This document shows positions 34,399-43,496 of a stretch of DNA of 64,000 nucleotides, piece by piece (the first letter of the stretch is position 1; every line of letters begins with the position of its first letter). This DNA comes from Palauibacter sp022826685 (lineage in GTDB: Bacteria > Gemmatimonadota > Gemmatimonadetes > Palauibacterales > Palauibacteraceae), in NCBI RefSeq assembly GCF_965221685.1, contig NZ_OZ244907.1. The stretch is one strand, 5' to 3'. The notes beneath the pieces are model-generated. The model worked only from the letters and a program-made list of their open reading frames with translations. It had not been told where the DNA came from and ran no database searches. The translations under genes were made by a program, and so were the position numbers.

Positions 34399-35625
34399 TC
34401 AGAAAAACTCCCGTAGCCACCCACCGACTCTTGCGAACGCGCGGGTCGCTCCCACCAACCCTCCGGCGGAGGCCCGCGATGCGCCGTACAGCGCCAGTCC
34501 CGCGGCGGTGCTGTACGACGGACGCGCGACGCCTTCCGCCATGCCTGCGAGACCGAGCGAAGGAATACCGGTACGAACAGGCAGATTGAAGACGGAACGG
34601 GCCAGGTCCTCCGCGTGCGCGAGCGAGACGCCGCCGCCGCTCAACACGATCCCCGCCTCGAGTCCGCCCAGCGTTCCGCTCGTCTCCAGTTCCTCGTAAA
34701 CCAGACCCAGGATTTCGTCCAACCGTTGTTCGATAATGTGCAGCAGCAGCTCGCGCGACACACGTCGAGCGCGTCCGTGCCGGGCCCCCGAGACGTCGAG
34801 CAACTCCTGCGAATCGGCCCGGTCGCGCAACGCTCCGCCGTGTCGCTCCTTGAGTTGCGCGGCTTCGTCTTCGTGAACGCCGAGGCCGCGCGCGATATCC
34901 CGCGTCACGATCGATCCGCCCCACGGCAGCGTCGCCGCGTGAAGGAGGCGGTGTCCCCCGTACACGAGTACGTCGGTCGTCGCGCCCCCGACCTCGACGA
35001 GGGCCACGCCGGCCTCGCGCTCGGCATCCTCAAGCACGGCGAGCGCCGTGGCAAGCGGCGCCATGACCAACTCGTCCGGCCGGTACCCCGCACGGTCGAC
35101 GACCTTCGAGATGTCGTGGCAGATCGCCACGTCCGCCGTCACGATGCAGAGGTCCGCCTCGAGACGGGTTCCGGCCATGCCGACGGGATCCCGGATCCCG
35201 TCACGATGGTCGACGGTGTACTGCTGGGACAGGGCGTGGATCAACTCGTGGCCGGGCGGGATCGGCACGGCACGGCCCACCTCCTGCACGCGCTTGACGT
35301 CGGCGGGCGCGATCTCCGAGCCGGAGACCTGAAGCACGCCCTTCGATCGGGACGTCCGGACGCTCCCGCTCGGCACGCTCACGTAAGCGGCTTCGACTTC
35401 GCGACCGGCCGTGGCTTCCGCCTGTCTGACGGCGGTGCGAACGGCCTGGGTCGCCGCCTCGATATTCCCGATGTTCGGGCCGTTCATGCCCTCGGAACGC
35501 GTGACGCCAAGGCCGAGAATCTCGAGCGGATCGGTGGGCTGGCGACCTGGATGCACCGCAGCGACGACCGCACAGGTTTTGGTCGACCCCACATCCACCC
35601 CGACGATGCCCGCCCCCTGAATCAT
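34399..35625 (-). CDS. ftsA: Cell division protein FtsA
   Basis: The actin-like membrane tether of FtsZ, 408 aa. The phosphate-binding motif is GVDVGSTKTCAVVA, followed by the SHS2-bearing 1C domain, VALVEVGGATTDVLVYGG, GIVLSGGGVSLAHAEDLA and the C-terminal amphipathic helix GGWLREFF. The start overlaps the ftsQ stop (ATGA). FtsZ follows after 17 bases, the classical order. Confidence 0.95.
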   Translation of the reverse strand: MIQGAGIVGVDVGSTKTCAVVAAVHPGRQPTDPLEILGLGVTRSEGMNGPNIGNIEAATQAVRTAVRQAEATAGREVEAAYVSVPSGSVRTSRSKGVLQVSGSEIAPADVKRVQEVGRAVPIPPGHELIHALSQQYTVDHRDGIRDPVGMAGTRLEADLCIVTADVAICHDISKVVDRAGYRPDELVMAPLATALAVLEDAEREAGVALVEVGGATTDVLVYGGHRLLHAATLPWGGSIVTRDIARGLGVHEDEAAQLKERHGGALRDRADSQELLDVSGARHGRARRVSRELLLHIIEQRLDEILGLVYEELETSGTLGGLEAGIVLSGGGVSLAHAEDLARSVFNLPVRTGIPSLGLAGMAEGVARPSYSTAAGLALYGASRASAGGLVGATRAFARVGGWLREFF

Positions 35626-36386
35626 CGCTCCTCCACGCGCGTCAGTACAACTTGGCCTCTGAACCGCGCGTCCGCACGTGCGACGCGTCGATCCTCGATC
35701 TGCCCGAGCGCGATCGATACCCGGTCGAGGGCGCGCAGGGGCTCCTCGCCGGGCAGAAGCACGACGTCCGCCCCGGCGCCGGGCAGGAGCAGGAAACGGT
35801 ATCCGCCTTCCGCCGCGACCCCGACCTCGGAGACGAGCGACATGAAGTCGCTCCGCGTCCGATCCATGCGCGCGAGCGCGAAGATGAGTTCCCGCATCCC
35901 CGGGTCCGTCACGAAACCGCCCTCCGTTTCGACCGGACCCCGGACGATCGGCAGGTCGAGCGACTCGGAGGAGGGGTCGAGCGGCAGCACGTAGCCATCC
36001 CCGCTCACGGGACGCAGTTCGGGCGTCGCCACGAGCGCGATCGGACGTCGCTCCACGATGGCGATCTCGAGGGTATTGAAGCCCTGTCGGCGCGCCGTGG
36101 CCTCGCGCACCATGGGATGTGCGCGGACGCGCTCCTCCCATGTCGCAGGGTCGTCCCACACGGATGCGTCCGGGGTGACGGCGAGTGCCCTGATCTCGTC
36201 GGGCGGGATGTGCTCGGTCCCGGTCACGTGGAGTTCCGCAACCTGAAATGCGGATAGCGCCGCGAGGAGGTGCGGCACCCAGATGGGAACGGATAGGCCG
36301 ATCGAGGCGGCCATCAGGGCGAAGAGAAGCCTGCGGCGTCCGCGGCGGGTGATGCGCCCGGAGCGCGACGTCTCGGGGGAGATCAT
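35622..36386 (-). CDS. ftsQ: Cell division protein FtsQ/DivIB
   Basis: A single-pass division protein of 254 aa. A basic N-terminus (RITRRGRRRLLFAL) leads into a membrane helix of about 18 residues, then a POTRA domain (FQVAELHVTGTEHIPPDEI) and the beta domain. It links the Z ring to the FtsL-FtsB and FtsW-FtsI complex. The start is set by ATGA overlap with the murB stop. No ddl gene lies between murB and ftsQ, unlike in many proteobacteria. Confidence 0.88.
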   Translation of the reverse strand: MISPETSRSGRITRRGRRRLLFALMAASIGLSVPIWVPHLLAALSAFQVAELHVTGTEHIPPDEIRALAVTPDASVWDDPATWEERVRAHPMVREATARRQGFNTLEIAIVERRPIALVATPELRPVSGDGYVLPLDPSSESLDLPIVRGPVETEGGFVTDPGMRELIFALARMDRTRSDFMSLVSEVGVAAEGGYRFLLLPGAGADVVLLPGEEPLRALDRVSIALGQIEDRRVARADARFRGQVVLTRVEER

Positions 36387-37276
36387 GCGGCCCCCACGCG
36401 GGCGAGTTGCGCGGGATCGAACCCCCACAGATGGATCTCCGGCTCCAGCGCCACACGGAGACGCGCGAGGGCGCGGCGGCGAGTCTCCGTCATGAGTCCG
36501 ATCACGTCCGCGGCGCGCGCGTCGCCGAGATTGACGATGAAGTTCGCGTGCCGCTCGTGGATCTGGGCGCCCCCGGCCCGGGCCCCTCTCATTTCCACCT
36601 CGTCAACGATCTTCCAGGCCGGCGGATGTGGCGGACCCGGGTTCTTCCACGTCGAACCCACCGAGGGCAGGTCGTACACCTGATCCCGGACCTTTCGCCC
36701 GCGGAAGTTCAGGTGTGCCTCGCGAACGGCATCCGCCTCGGCCGGCTTCGCGTCGAGGCGCGCGCGCACGAACACCCAGTCGGCCGGCACCCGCACATGG
36801 CGATACGCGGGCTGCGCCTCCTCGGGCCGGACCCGCACGAGTTCGCCTTCCGGCGTCACGGCTTCCGCCCATTCGACACGATCCCAGAGCCCTTCGTCCC
36901 TCGATCCGGCGTTCATCCGCAGGCCTCCGCCGAGGGTGCCGGGGACGGCCTCCAGGAAGTGGAACCCCGCCCGTCCGTGGCGGCGTGCGGCCTGGGCCAG
37001 GGCGGGCAAACGGGCGCCGGCCCCCGCTTCGATGGCGGTCGCCCCGACCCGGACGGCCCCGAACTCGCCCTCGAGGACAAGGACGGGCTCCGCCACCCCG
37101 CCGTCCCCGATGAGGAGGTTCGCACCGGTCCCCAGCACGCGGCAGCCGCGGCCGGACGTATCGCGCAGCGCGGCGTCCAGCTCCGCGATCGACCGGGGTC
37201 GCGCGAGCCGCGCGGCCGGTCCGCCGATCCGATAACGGACCAGGGGCGCGAGCGGGACGTCACGTTCCCACCGCAT
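36383..37276 (-). CDS. murB: UDP-N-acetylenolpyruvoylglucosamine reductase MurB
   Basis: This FAD enzyme reduces UDP-GlcNAc-enolpyruvate to UDP-MurNAc. FAD-binding motifs are YRIGGPAARLARP, VLGTGANLLI and AVPGTLGGGLRMNAG. The catalytic serine lies in SVGSTWKNPG and the late glutamate in LEPEIHLWG. The length of 297 aa suits the short (type II) form. Its first 17 bases overlap the end of murC. Confidence 0.95.
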   Translation of the reverse strand: MRWERDVPLAPLVRYRIGGPAARLARPRSIAELDAALRDTSGRGCRVLGTGANLLIGDGGVAEPVLVLEGEFGAVRVGATAIEAGAGARLPALAQAARRHGRAGFHFLEAVPGTLGGGLRMNAGSRDEGLWDRVEWAEAVTPEGELVRVRPEEAQPAYRHVRVPADWVFVRARLDAKPAEADAVREAHLNFRGRKVRDQVYDLPSVGSTWKNPGPPHPPAWKIVDEVEMRGARAGGAQIHERHANFIVNLGDARAADVIGLMTETRRRALARLRVALEPEIHLWGFDPAQLARVGAA

Positions 37277-38678
37277 CGCCCGCCCGCCGCTGGACCGCCG
37301 CGTGCGCGAGGTCGGTGACGTCGCCGGCGCCCATGAAGACGAGCACCGCTTCTTCGGCGCCGACCTCCGCCGGCACGAGCTCCAGCGCGTCCTTCCGGTC
37401 GATCGGCGCCGCGGTCGCGCCGGCCCCGCCGATGATCAACTCCGAGGTGACGCCCGGAAGCGGCGCTTCACGCGCGGGATAGATGGGAAGCACGCGCGCC
37501 TCGTCCGCGGTCGTCAGGGCGCGGGTGAACGCGTCCGCAAAGTCGCGCGTCCGGGTGAACAGGTGCGGCTGAAAGACGACCGTCAGCCGGGCGTCGGGAT
37601 AGGCTTCCCGCAGCGCGTCGAGCGACGCCGCGACCTCGGTCGGATGGTGTGCGTAGTCGTCGAAGACCGTGAGGTCGGGCCACGCCGCGATCATCTCGAG
37701 TCGGCGCGCCACGCCTCGGAACTCCCGGAGCCCGCGCGCCGCCGCCCGCGGATCGCCGCCGAGCCGCAGCGTGGCGAGGAAGGCCGCCGCGGCGTTGAGC
37801 TGGTTGTGGCGCCCCGGCACGCGGAGCTCGAGATCGACCATCCCGTCCGGCCAGGCGAGGCGCAGCGTGCGCGGCCCCGCCTCTTCGAGCCTGCACCAGG
37901 CGCCGTCCCCGAAACCGTACCCGAAGCCGCGCCCCGTGCCGGAGAACCCGGAGGCCTCCGCGAGTGCGCGGGCGCCCTCGTCATCGTGGCAGTAGATGAG
38001 GCCCTCCGCGTGCCGGGTCCGCCCGGCGAACTCCGCGAACGCGGAACGGAGATGCTCCCAGTCTCCGTAGGTGTCGAGATGTTCAGGCTCGAGCGAGCTG
38101 ATCACGGCAAGCGTGGGATGAAGTTCGAGGAAGGAGCGGTCGAATTCATCGGCTTCCACGATGGCGGGGCCATCCCCCAACCGCGTGAACCCCTTCCACG
38201 CATCGACCCTGCCGCCGACGAGGACGAGGGGATCGAGCCCGGCCGCGGCCGCCGCGTGCCCGGTCATCGCGGTGATCGTCGTCTTCCCGTGCGTCCCCGC
38301 AACGCCGACCATCGCCTGCCCGTTGAGGGTGGCACCGAGCGCCCGGGCCCTGCGCATCACCGGTATGCCCGCGACTTTCGCTCCGACGACCTCCGGCTCG
38401 TCCTCCGGCACGGCCGAACTTCGAACCAGCAGATCGACCCCGGACAGGTGGGCGACGGAGTGCCCCCGCTCGACCCGGATCCCCGTCGCCGCAAGGTCGC
38501 CGAGGGCATCCGCAGGGGCGCGGTCGCACCCGCTCACGACGTAGCCGACACGGTCGAGGAGAAGGGCGAGTCCGCGCATGCCGGCGCCGCCGATCCCCAT
38601 CAGATGGACGTGGGCCCCGGGTGCCGGGAGATCCGCGGTCCCCGCCGGACGGGGCGCACCCATCGCCGCCCCCGTCAT
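37260..38678 (-). CDS. murC: UDP-N-acetylmuramate-L-alanine ligase MurC
   Basis: The ATP-dependent ligase adds L-Ala to UDP-MurNAc. It has 472 aa with HLMGIGGAGMRGLALLL at the N-terminus, the ATP-binding AGTHGKTT at 127-134, VVEADEFDRSFL in the centre and DDYAHHPTEVAASL in the C-terminal domain. All three Mur ligase domains are complete. The start (ATGA overlap with murG) is preferred; a second ATG five codons later is possible. Confidence 0.96.
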   Translation of the reverse strand: MTGAAMGAPRPAGTADLPAPGAHVHLMGIGGAGMRGLALLLDRVGYVVSGCDRAPADALGDLAATGIRVERGHSVAHLSGVDLLVRSSAVPEDEPEVVGAKVAGIPVMRRARALGATLNGQAMVGVAGTHGKTTITAMTGHAAAAAGLDPLVLVGGRVDAWKGFTRLGDGPAIVEADEFDRSFLELHPTLAVISSLEPEHLDTYGDWEHLRSAFAEFAGRTRHAEGLIYCHDDEGARALAEASGFSGTGRGFGYGFGDGAWCRLEEAGPRTLRLAWPDGMVDLELRVPGRHNQLNAAAAFLATLRLGGDPRAAARGLREFRGVARRLEMIAAWPDLTVFDDYAHHPTEVAASLDALREAYPDARLTVVFQPHLFTRTRDFADAFTRALTTADEARVLPIYPAREAPLPGVTSELIIGGAGATAAPIDRKDALELVPAEVGAEEAVLVFMGAGDVTDLAHAAVQRRAGDAVGT

Positions 38679-39826
38679 GCCGCGCGCCGATCCAGGAGCG
38701 TGAGCATCTCGCGCGCGATCTCGAGGGCCGCTTCCGGCCGGCCGCGGCTCGCGGAGGCCGCCGACATCCGGGCCAGGCGCCCATCGTCGGTGAGGATGTC
38801 GCGACAGAGCGACCACAACTCGCCGGCCTCGACGCTCCCCTCCTCGCGAACCTCCGCGGCGCCCGCCGCCGCCAGCGCCCGCGCGTTCGTCAACTGGTGT
38901 CCCCCCGCGGAGCTCGGGAGCGGCACGAGCACGGCCGGCCGGCCCGCGGCGCACAACTCGGCCAGCGACATCGCGCCCGACCGGCACAGCGCCAGCGTCA
39001 CCCTGTCCAGCTGTCGGCCCAGGTCGTCGATGTAGGACACGACGCGCACGCGGTCCGCGAAGGGGAGTTCCGACGTGCGCGCGGAGAGTTCGGCCGCGTG
39101 CGCCGGCCCGGCGATCCACACGACCGAGACGTCGTCCGGCCACGCCGAGGCGTCCCGCGCCGCCCACTCCAGGTCTCGCAGAAAGGCGCGGTTGAGGCCG
39201 AGCGCGCCCTGGCTCCCGCCGAAGACGAGGAGGTTCCGGCCCGAGGGCCAGTCGAAGCGGGCCGGAGACGGGCGGCTTGAATCGCCGGCGTCCGCCACGC
39301 CGTCCCTCGCGGGGGCGACGGGGTTCCCCAGCGCGCTCAGGCGCGTGCGGCCTCCGACCCGGAGCCGGGCCTCGGCCTCGGGGTATCCGAGGTGGACCTG
39401 ATCGACGGCGGGCGCGAACAGGCGCGTCACGAGCCCGGGCGCCGCATTCTGTTCCTGAATCGCCGCGGGGACTCCGCGCAGGCGGGCTCCCGCAAGTGCG
39501 GGCCCCGCCACATATCCCCCCGTGCCCACGACGAGCCGCGGATCGAAGTCCCGGAACGCGCGCCGCACGCCGGCGACGACGGTCGGAGCCGACGCGAACA
39601 GGCGCCAGTTTCGCCATGGCCGCTGCCGGTACAGAGGTTGCAGCGGCAGGAGTCGGAACTCGTACCCGGCGTCAGGCAGCACGCGGGCCTCCAGCCCCCG
39701 CCGTCCGCCCAGAAACACGCATTCGACCTCGGGGGCCAGCCGACCGAAGGCCGCGGCCAGGTTCAGGGCGGGATAAAGGTGGCCGCCCGTGCCCCCTCCC
39801 GCGAGCAGAATGCGCGGCGACGCCAT
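38675..39826 (-). CDS. murG: Lipid II synthase MurG
   Basis: This peripheral membrane GT28 glycosyltransferase adds GlcNAc to lipid I. The 383-aa protein has the two-Rossmann layout with ILLAGGGTGGHLYPALNLA at the start and VGTGGYVAGPALAGA and LVFGGSQGALGLNRAFL later. The donor site is RSGAMSLAELCAAGRPAVLVP. Length and motifs are normal. The gene is 3 bases from ftsW and coupled to murC. Confidence 0.96.
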   Translation of the reverse strand: MASPRILLAGGGTGGHLYPALNLAAAFGRLAPEVECVFLGGRRGLEARVLPDAGYEFRLLPLQPLYRQRPWRNWRLFASAPTVVAGVRRAFRDFDPRLVVGTGGYVAGPALAGARLRGVPAAIQEQNAAPGLVTRLFAPAVDQVHLGYPEAEARLRVGGRTRLSALGNPVAPARDGVADAGDSSRPSPARFDWPSGRNLLVFGGSQGALGLNRAFLRDLEWAARDASAWPDDVSVVWIAGPAHAAELSARTSELPFADRVRVVSYIDDLGRQLDRVTLALCRSGAMSLAELCAAGRPAVLVPLPSSAGGHQLTNARALAAAGAAEVREEGSVEAGELWSLCRDILTDDGRLARMSAASASRGRPEAALEIAREMLTLLDRRAA

Positions 39827-39829
39827 GCG

Positions 39830-40984
39830 TCAGCATCTCCGCCGCGAAGCGACGTTGAGCAGGATGCCCGTGACGCCGAGCGCGATGACGAGCCCCGTGC
39901 CGCCGGAGCTGATGAAGGGGAGGCTCACGCCCGTCGTGGGCAGCAGCCCCATCGTGATTCCGATGTGTCCGAACGCTCCGATGGCGATGATCGCCGTAAG
40001 CCCGATCGCGATCAGGCGCCCGAACAGATCCGGGGCGGACTTCGCGATCCGGAATCCGAGGTGCGTCCAGGCAAGGAAGAGGACGATCATCGTGACCGCG
40101 CCCACGAACCCCCATTCCTCCGCGATGATCGGATAGATGAAGTCGTTCTGCGCTTCGGGCAGGTAGTGGAGCTTCTGTGTGCTTTCGCCATAGCCGGCGC
40201 CCAGGATTCCGCCCGAGCCGATCGCGATCTGCGCCTGCTGCAACTGGTAGCCGGCGCCCGACGTGTCCGCCTCGGGATTGAGAAACGCGAGGATCCGCGT
40301 GAGCTGGTAGCTGTTCGAGCGCACGAGCCACACCACCCGGGCGCCGATGGGCACGGCGAGGACGAGAAAATGCCGGATGCGCATCCCGGCCGCGAAGAGC
40401 ACGGTCGCCGCCAGCGCCGCCGTGATGAGCGTCGCCGAGAGGTGCGGCTCCGCCGCAATGAGGACGAGCAGGGGGCCCAGGACGAGGAGGAACGGCAGCA
40501 CTCCGCTCAGGAAACTGCCGATGGCCCGCTCCTTGCGAACAGCGAGCGCGGCGGTCCAGAAGACGACGGCCACCTTGGCCAGTTCCGAGGGCTGGAAGGT
40601 CGCCGGCCCGAGCATCAGCCAGCGGCGCGACCCGTTCCGGACCGGCGCGATGTCCGTCGTGAAAGGGAGGATCATGACGACGAGGAGGGCCGCCACCGCT
40701 CCGAGGATCGGCCACGCGAACCGCCTGTACACGCGATAATCGATGAAGGCGGCGACGATCAGCGCCACGAGGCCGACGGCGGCGCGAGCCAGCTGGCTCA
40801 TGAGCACGTGGTTCCCCGGCAGTCCGCTCTGCTGCGCCGCGAAGGAGCTGGCGGAATAGACGGAGAGGAGCCCGAACACGACGAGGACGAGCGTGATCCC
40901 GATGAGCGCATTCCGCACCCACGCCGGCGCACCGGCGAACTCCTGAACGCGCGGGAGTTGCCGCGAGAGAGCGTGATCCGTCAC
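39830..40984 (-). CDS. ftsW: Septal peptidoglycan polymerase FtsW
   Basis: A SEDS-family glycosyltransferase of 384 aa with about ten membrane segments, acting with FtsI at the septum. Family motifs are GSRRWLMLGPATFQPSELAK, HYLPEAQNDFIYPIIAEEWG and the late GVSLPFISSGGTGL. The GTG start is fixed by the GTGA overlap with the murD stop. The chosen start leaves a short cytoplasmic N-terminus before the first helix. Confidence 0.95.
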   Translation of the reverse strand: MTDHALSRQLPRVQEFAGAPAWVRNALIGITLVLVVFGLLSVYSASSFAAQQSGLPGNHVLMSQLARAAVGLVALIVAAFIDYRVYRRFAWPILGAVAALLVVMILPFTTDIAPVRNGSRRWLMLGPATFQPSELAKVAVVFWTAALAVRKERAIGSFLSGVLPFLLVLGPLLVLIAAEPHLSATLITAALAATVLFAAGMRIRHFLVLAVPIGARVVWLVRSNSYQLTRILAFLNPEADTSGAGYQLQQAQIAIGSGGILGAGYGESTQKLHYLPEAQNDFIYPIIAEEWGFVGAVTMIVLFLAWTHLGFRIAKSAPDLFGRLIAIGLTAIIAIGAFGHIGITMGLLPTTGVSLPFISSGGTGLVIALGVTGILLNVASRRRC

Positions 40985-42390
40985 GTCGCCCGCTCCGAGC
41001 CCGGTCCCTCGTACGATTCGTGGACACACGCTTCGAAGGTCCGGCCGCGCTTCCGGTAGTCCGGGAACATGTCGTAGCTCGAGCAGGCGGGGGAGAAGAG
41101 GACGACATCGCCGGGATGGGCCGCCTCGCGAGCGAGGCGCACGAGCTGCGGAAATCCGCGAGCGACCTCGACGGGCGCCACATCGCCCAGCTCCCGCACG
41201 ATCTGCGGCGCGGCCTCTCCGAACGCGATCAGCGCCCGGGCGTTCTCGCGCAGCGCGGGCGCGAGCGACCGGTACGACTCGCCCTTGTGCCGGCCCCCGA
41301 GGAGCGCCACGAGGGGCCGGTGGAACGCGTTGAGCGCCACGCGGGTCGCGGAGACGTTCGTGCCCTTGGAATCGTTGATCCACAGCACGCTCTCGAACTC
41401 ACCCACTTTCTGGAGGCGATGGGGGAGTCCCTGGAAGGAAGCGAGTCCGGCTCCGATCGCTGCGGCGTCGCATCCGGCGAGCGCCGCCCCGAGACCCGCC
41501 ATGAGCGCGTTCATGACATTGTGGTCGCCGACCAGCTGCAGCTCGCCGGCCGCGATCCACGGCTCCGGCGACCCCCCGGCCTCGAGACGCTGGACGAGCG
41601 TCCCCGCCTCATCCAGCCACGCTCCCGGTTCCTCGTGCGGCCCGATCGAAGCGATGTAGCGGCGCCCGGCGGCCGGTTCCGCCATGGCGAGCACATCGTC
41701 GTCATCCCCGTTCAGGACCCATCGGCTGTCCTCATCGGCGTTCGCGAACAGCCGCGCCTTGTCCTCGTAGTAGCGCTCGATGCTCGAATACCAGTCGAGG
41801 TGGTCCGCCGCGAGGTTCACGAGCAGGCCGACCTCGGGCCTGAACGCCCGGAGATCGGCGAGCTGGAAGGAACTCAGTTCGACCACGAGCCAGTCCGGCT
41901 GTCGCTTCATCAGCGGAATCTCGGAGAGCGGGCGACCGATGTTCCCCGCGGTGAGCGCGTCCACGCCGGCCTCCTGCAGCAGGTGCCCGCAGAGCGCGGT
42001 CGTCGTCGTCTTGCCGTTCGTGCCCGTGATGCCGATGACCCGCGAGCGGAGGTGGCGATAGGCGACCTCGATTTCGGCCACGGTGGGCACCCCCGCGTCC
42101 GCCACCGTCCGCCGGATCTCGGCCGTCGGCGATATTCCCGGACTCGTCACGACGAGGTCGGCGTTCAGGATTCGCTCCACGTCGTGCTGTCCCACCTCCG
42201 CGTCGATGCCCTCGGCGGTGAGGGCCTCCACGGCCTCGCGCTGGCGGGGGCCCTCGAACGCGTCACTCGCGTATACGTCCGCTCCGAGCGCGTGCAGGAG
42301 ACGCGCCGCGGCGGTCCCCGACACGCCGAGCCCGAGGACGGCCACGGGCTCGCCGGGCCCGAAGAGCGGAGGACGTCGGTCGTCTGCCAT
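40981..42390 (-). CDS. murD: UDP-N-acetylmuramoylalanine-D-glutamate ligase MurD
   Basis: Adds D-Glu to UDP-MurNAc-L-Ala using ATP. The 469-aa enzyme begins with AVLGLGVSGTAAARLL and carries the P-loop ITGTNGKTTT at 121-130. NLAADHLDWYSS, NDSKGTNVSATRVAL and FSPACSSYDMFPDYRKRG mark the C-terminal domain. The stop of mraY and this ATG share one base (TGATG). Confidence 0.96.
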   Translation of the reverse strand: MADDRRPPLFGPGEPVAVLGLGVSGTAAARLLHALGADVYASDAFEGPRQREAVEALTAEGIDAEVGQHDVERILNADLVVTSPGISPTAEIRRTVADAGVPTVAEIEVAYRHLRSRVIGITGTNGKTTTTALCGHLLQEAGVDALTAGNIGRPLSEIPLMKRQPDWLVVELSSFQLADLRAFRPEVGLLVNLAADHLDWYSSIERYYEDKARLFANADEDSRWVLNGDDDDVLAMAEPAAGRRYIASIGPHEEPGAWLDEAGTLVQRLEAGGSPEPWIAAGELQLVGDHNVMNALMAGLGAALAGCDAAAIGAGLASFQGLPHRLQKVGEFESVLWINDSKGTNVSATRVALNAFHRPLVALLGGRHKGESYRSLAPALRENARALIAFGEAAPQIVRELGDVAPVEVARGFPQLVRLAREAAHPGDVVLFSPACSSYDMFPDYRKRGRTFEACVHESYEGPGSERAT

Positions 42391-43496
42391 CAGCGGATCT
42401 TGAGCGTCGCAAGGCCGAGGAGCGCGCAGATGACGCCCAGGATGTAGAACCGCGCGACGACGCGCGTCTCCGGCCAGCCGAGTTTCTCGAAGTGGTGATG
42501 GAGCGGGGCCATGCGCAGGATCCGGCGGCCCTCGCCCCACCGCCGGCGACTGAATTTGAACCATCCGGTCTGGAGCATCACGGACAACCCTTCGAGGACG
42601 AACACGCCTCCGACGATGACGAGGAGGAATTCCGACTTCAGGAGCACGGCGACGGCGCCGATCGCACCTCCGAGAGCGAGCGACCCGGTGTCGCCCATGA
42701 TGACCTCTGCCGGATGGGCGTTGAACCAGAGAAAGCCGATCGCCGCCCCCGCCAGCGCCGCGCAGAACACCGACAGTTCCCCCGCCCCGTTCAGGTACAG
42801 GACGCCGAGGTAGGCCGACGTGTCCACCCGGCCGATCGCATAGGCGAAGGCGCCGAACGTGAGCGCGGCGATCGCGGCGAGTCCCGTGGCCAGCCCGTCG
42901 AGACCGTCCGTCAGGTTCACCGTGTTCGCACTCCCCGCCACGACGATGGCGACGAACAGCGGGAAGATCGCCACCTCGATGACGACCGTCAGATCCTTGA
43001 AGAACGGGAGCATCGTCTGAGTCGCCCCGTAGGAGGACAGGGGCTGCCAGAGGAGGAACCCGCCGAGCGCCAGACCCAGCACGAACTGCCATATGAGCTT
43101 GTACCGCGCGATCAGGCCGCGCGAGTGACGGCGCACGATCTTCAGGTAGTCGTCCATGAAGCCGATCGCGCCCATCCAGGCGGTGACGACGAGGGCGACC
43201 CACACGTACGTGTTGTCCAGGCGCGCCCAGAGGAGGGTGGGCAGGAGACAGGCGGTGAGGATGATGATGCCGCCCATCGTCGGCGTGCCTGCCTTCACGA
43301 GGTGCGTGGCCGGCCCCTCGGCCCGCACGATCTGGCCGATGCCGTGCTTCCTGAGTTTGCGGATCACGCCCGGCCCGATGATGAACGCGGTGAGGAGGGC
43401 CGTCACCATGGCGCCGGCCGCGCGGAACGAGATGTACTGGAAGACGTTGAACAGGATATGCTGGTCCGCGAGCGGGAAGAGGAAGTGGTAGAGCAT
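42390..43496 (-). CDS. mraY: Phospho-MurNAc-pentapeptide translocase MraY
   Basis: This integral membrane enzyme makes lipid I from UDP-MurNAc-pentapeptide and undecaprenyl phosphate. The 368-aa protein has about ten helices. Signature motifs are GTPTMGGIIIL, GFMDDYLKI, the catalytic NTVNLTDGLDGLA and the HHH motif in APLHHHFEKLGW. Its neighbours on both sides share a base in TGATG junctions, so translation is tightly coupled. Confidence 0.97.
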   Translation of the reverse strand: MLYHFLFPLADQHILFNVFQYISFRAAGAMVTALLTAFIIGPGVIRKLRKHGIGQIVRAEGPATHLVKAGTPTMGGIIILTACLLPTLLWARLDNTYVWVALVVTAWMGAIGFMDDYLKIVRRHSRGLIARYKLIWQFVLGLALGGFLLWQPLSSYGATQTMLPFFKDLTVVIEVAIFPLFVAIVVAGSANTVNLTDGLDGLATGLAAIAALTFGAFAYAIGRVDTSAYLGVLYLNGAGELSVFCAALAGAAIGFLWFNAHPAEVIMGDTGSLALGGAIGAVAVLLKSEFLLVIVGGVFVLEGLSVMLQTGWFKFSRRRWGEGRRILRMAPLHHHFEKLGWPETRVVARFYILGVICALLGLATLKIR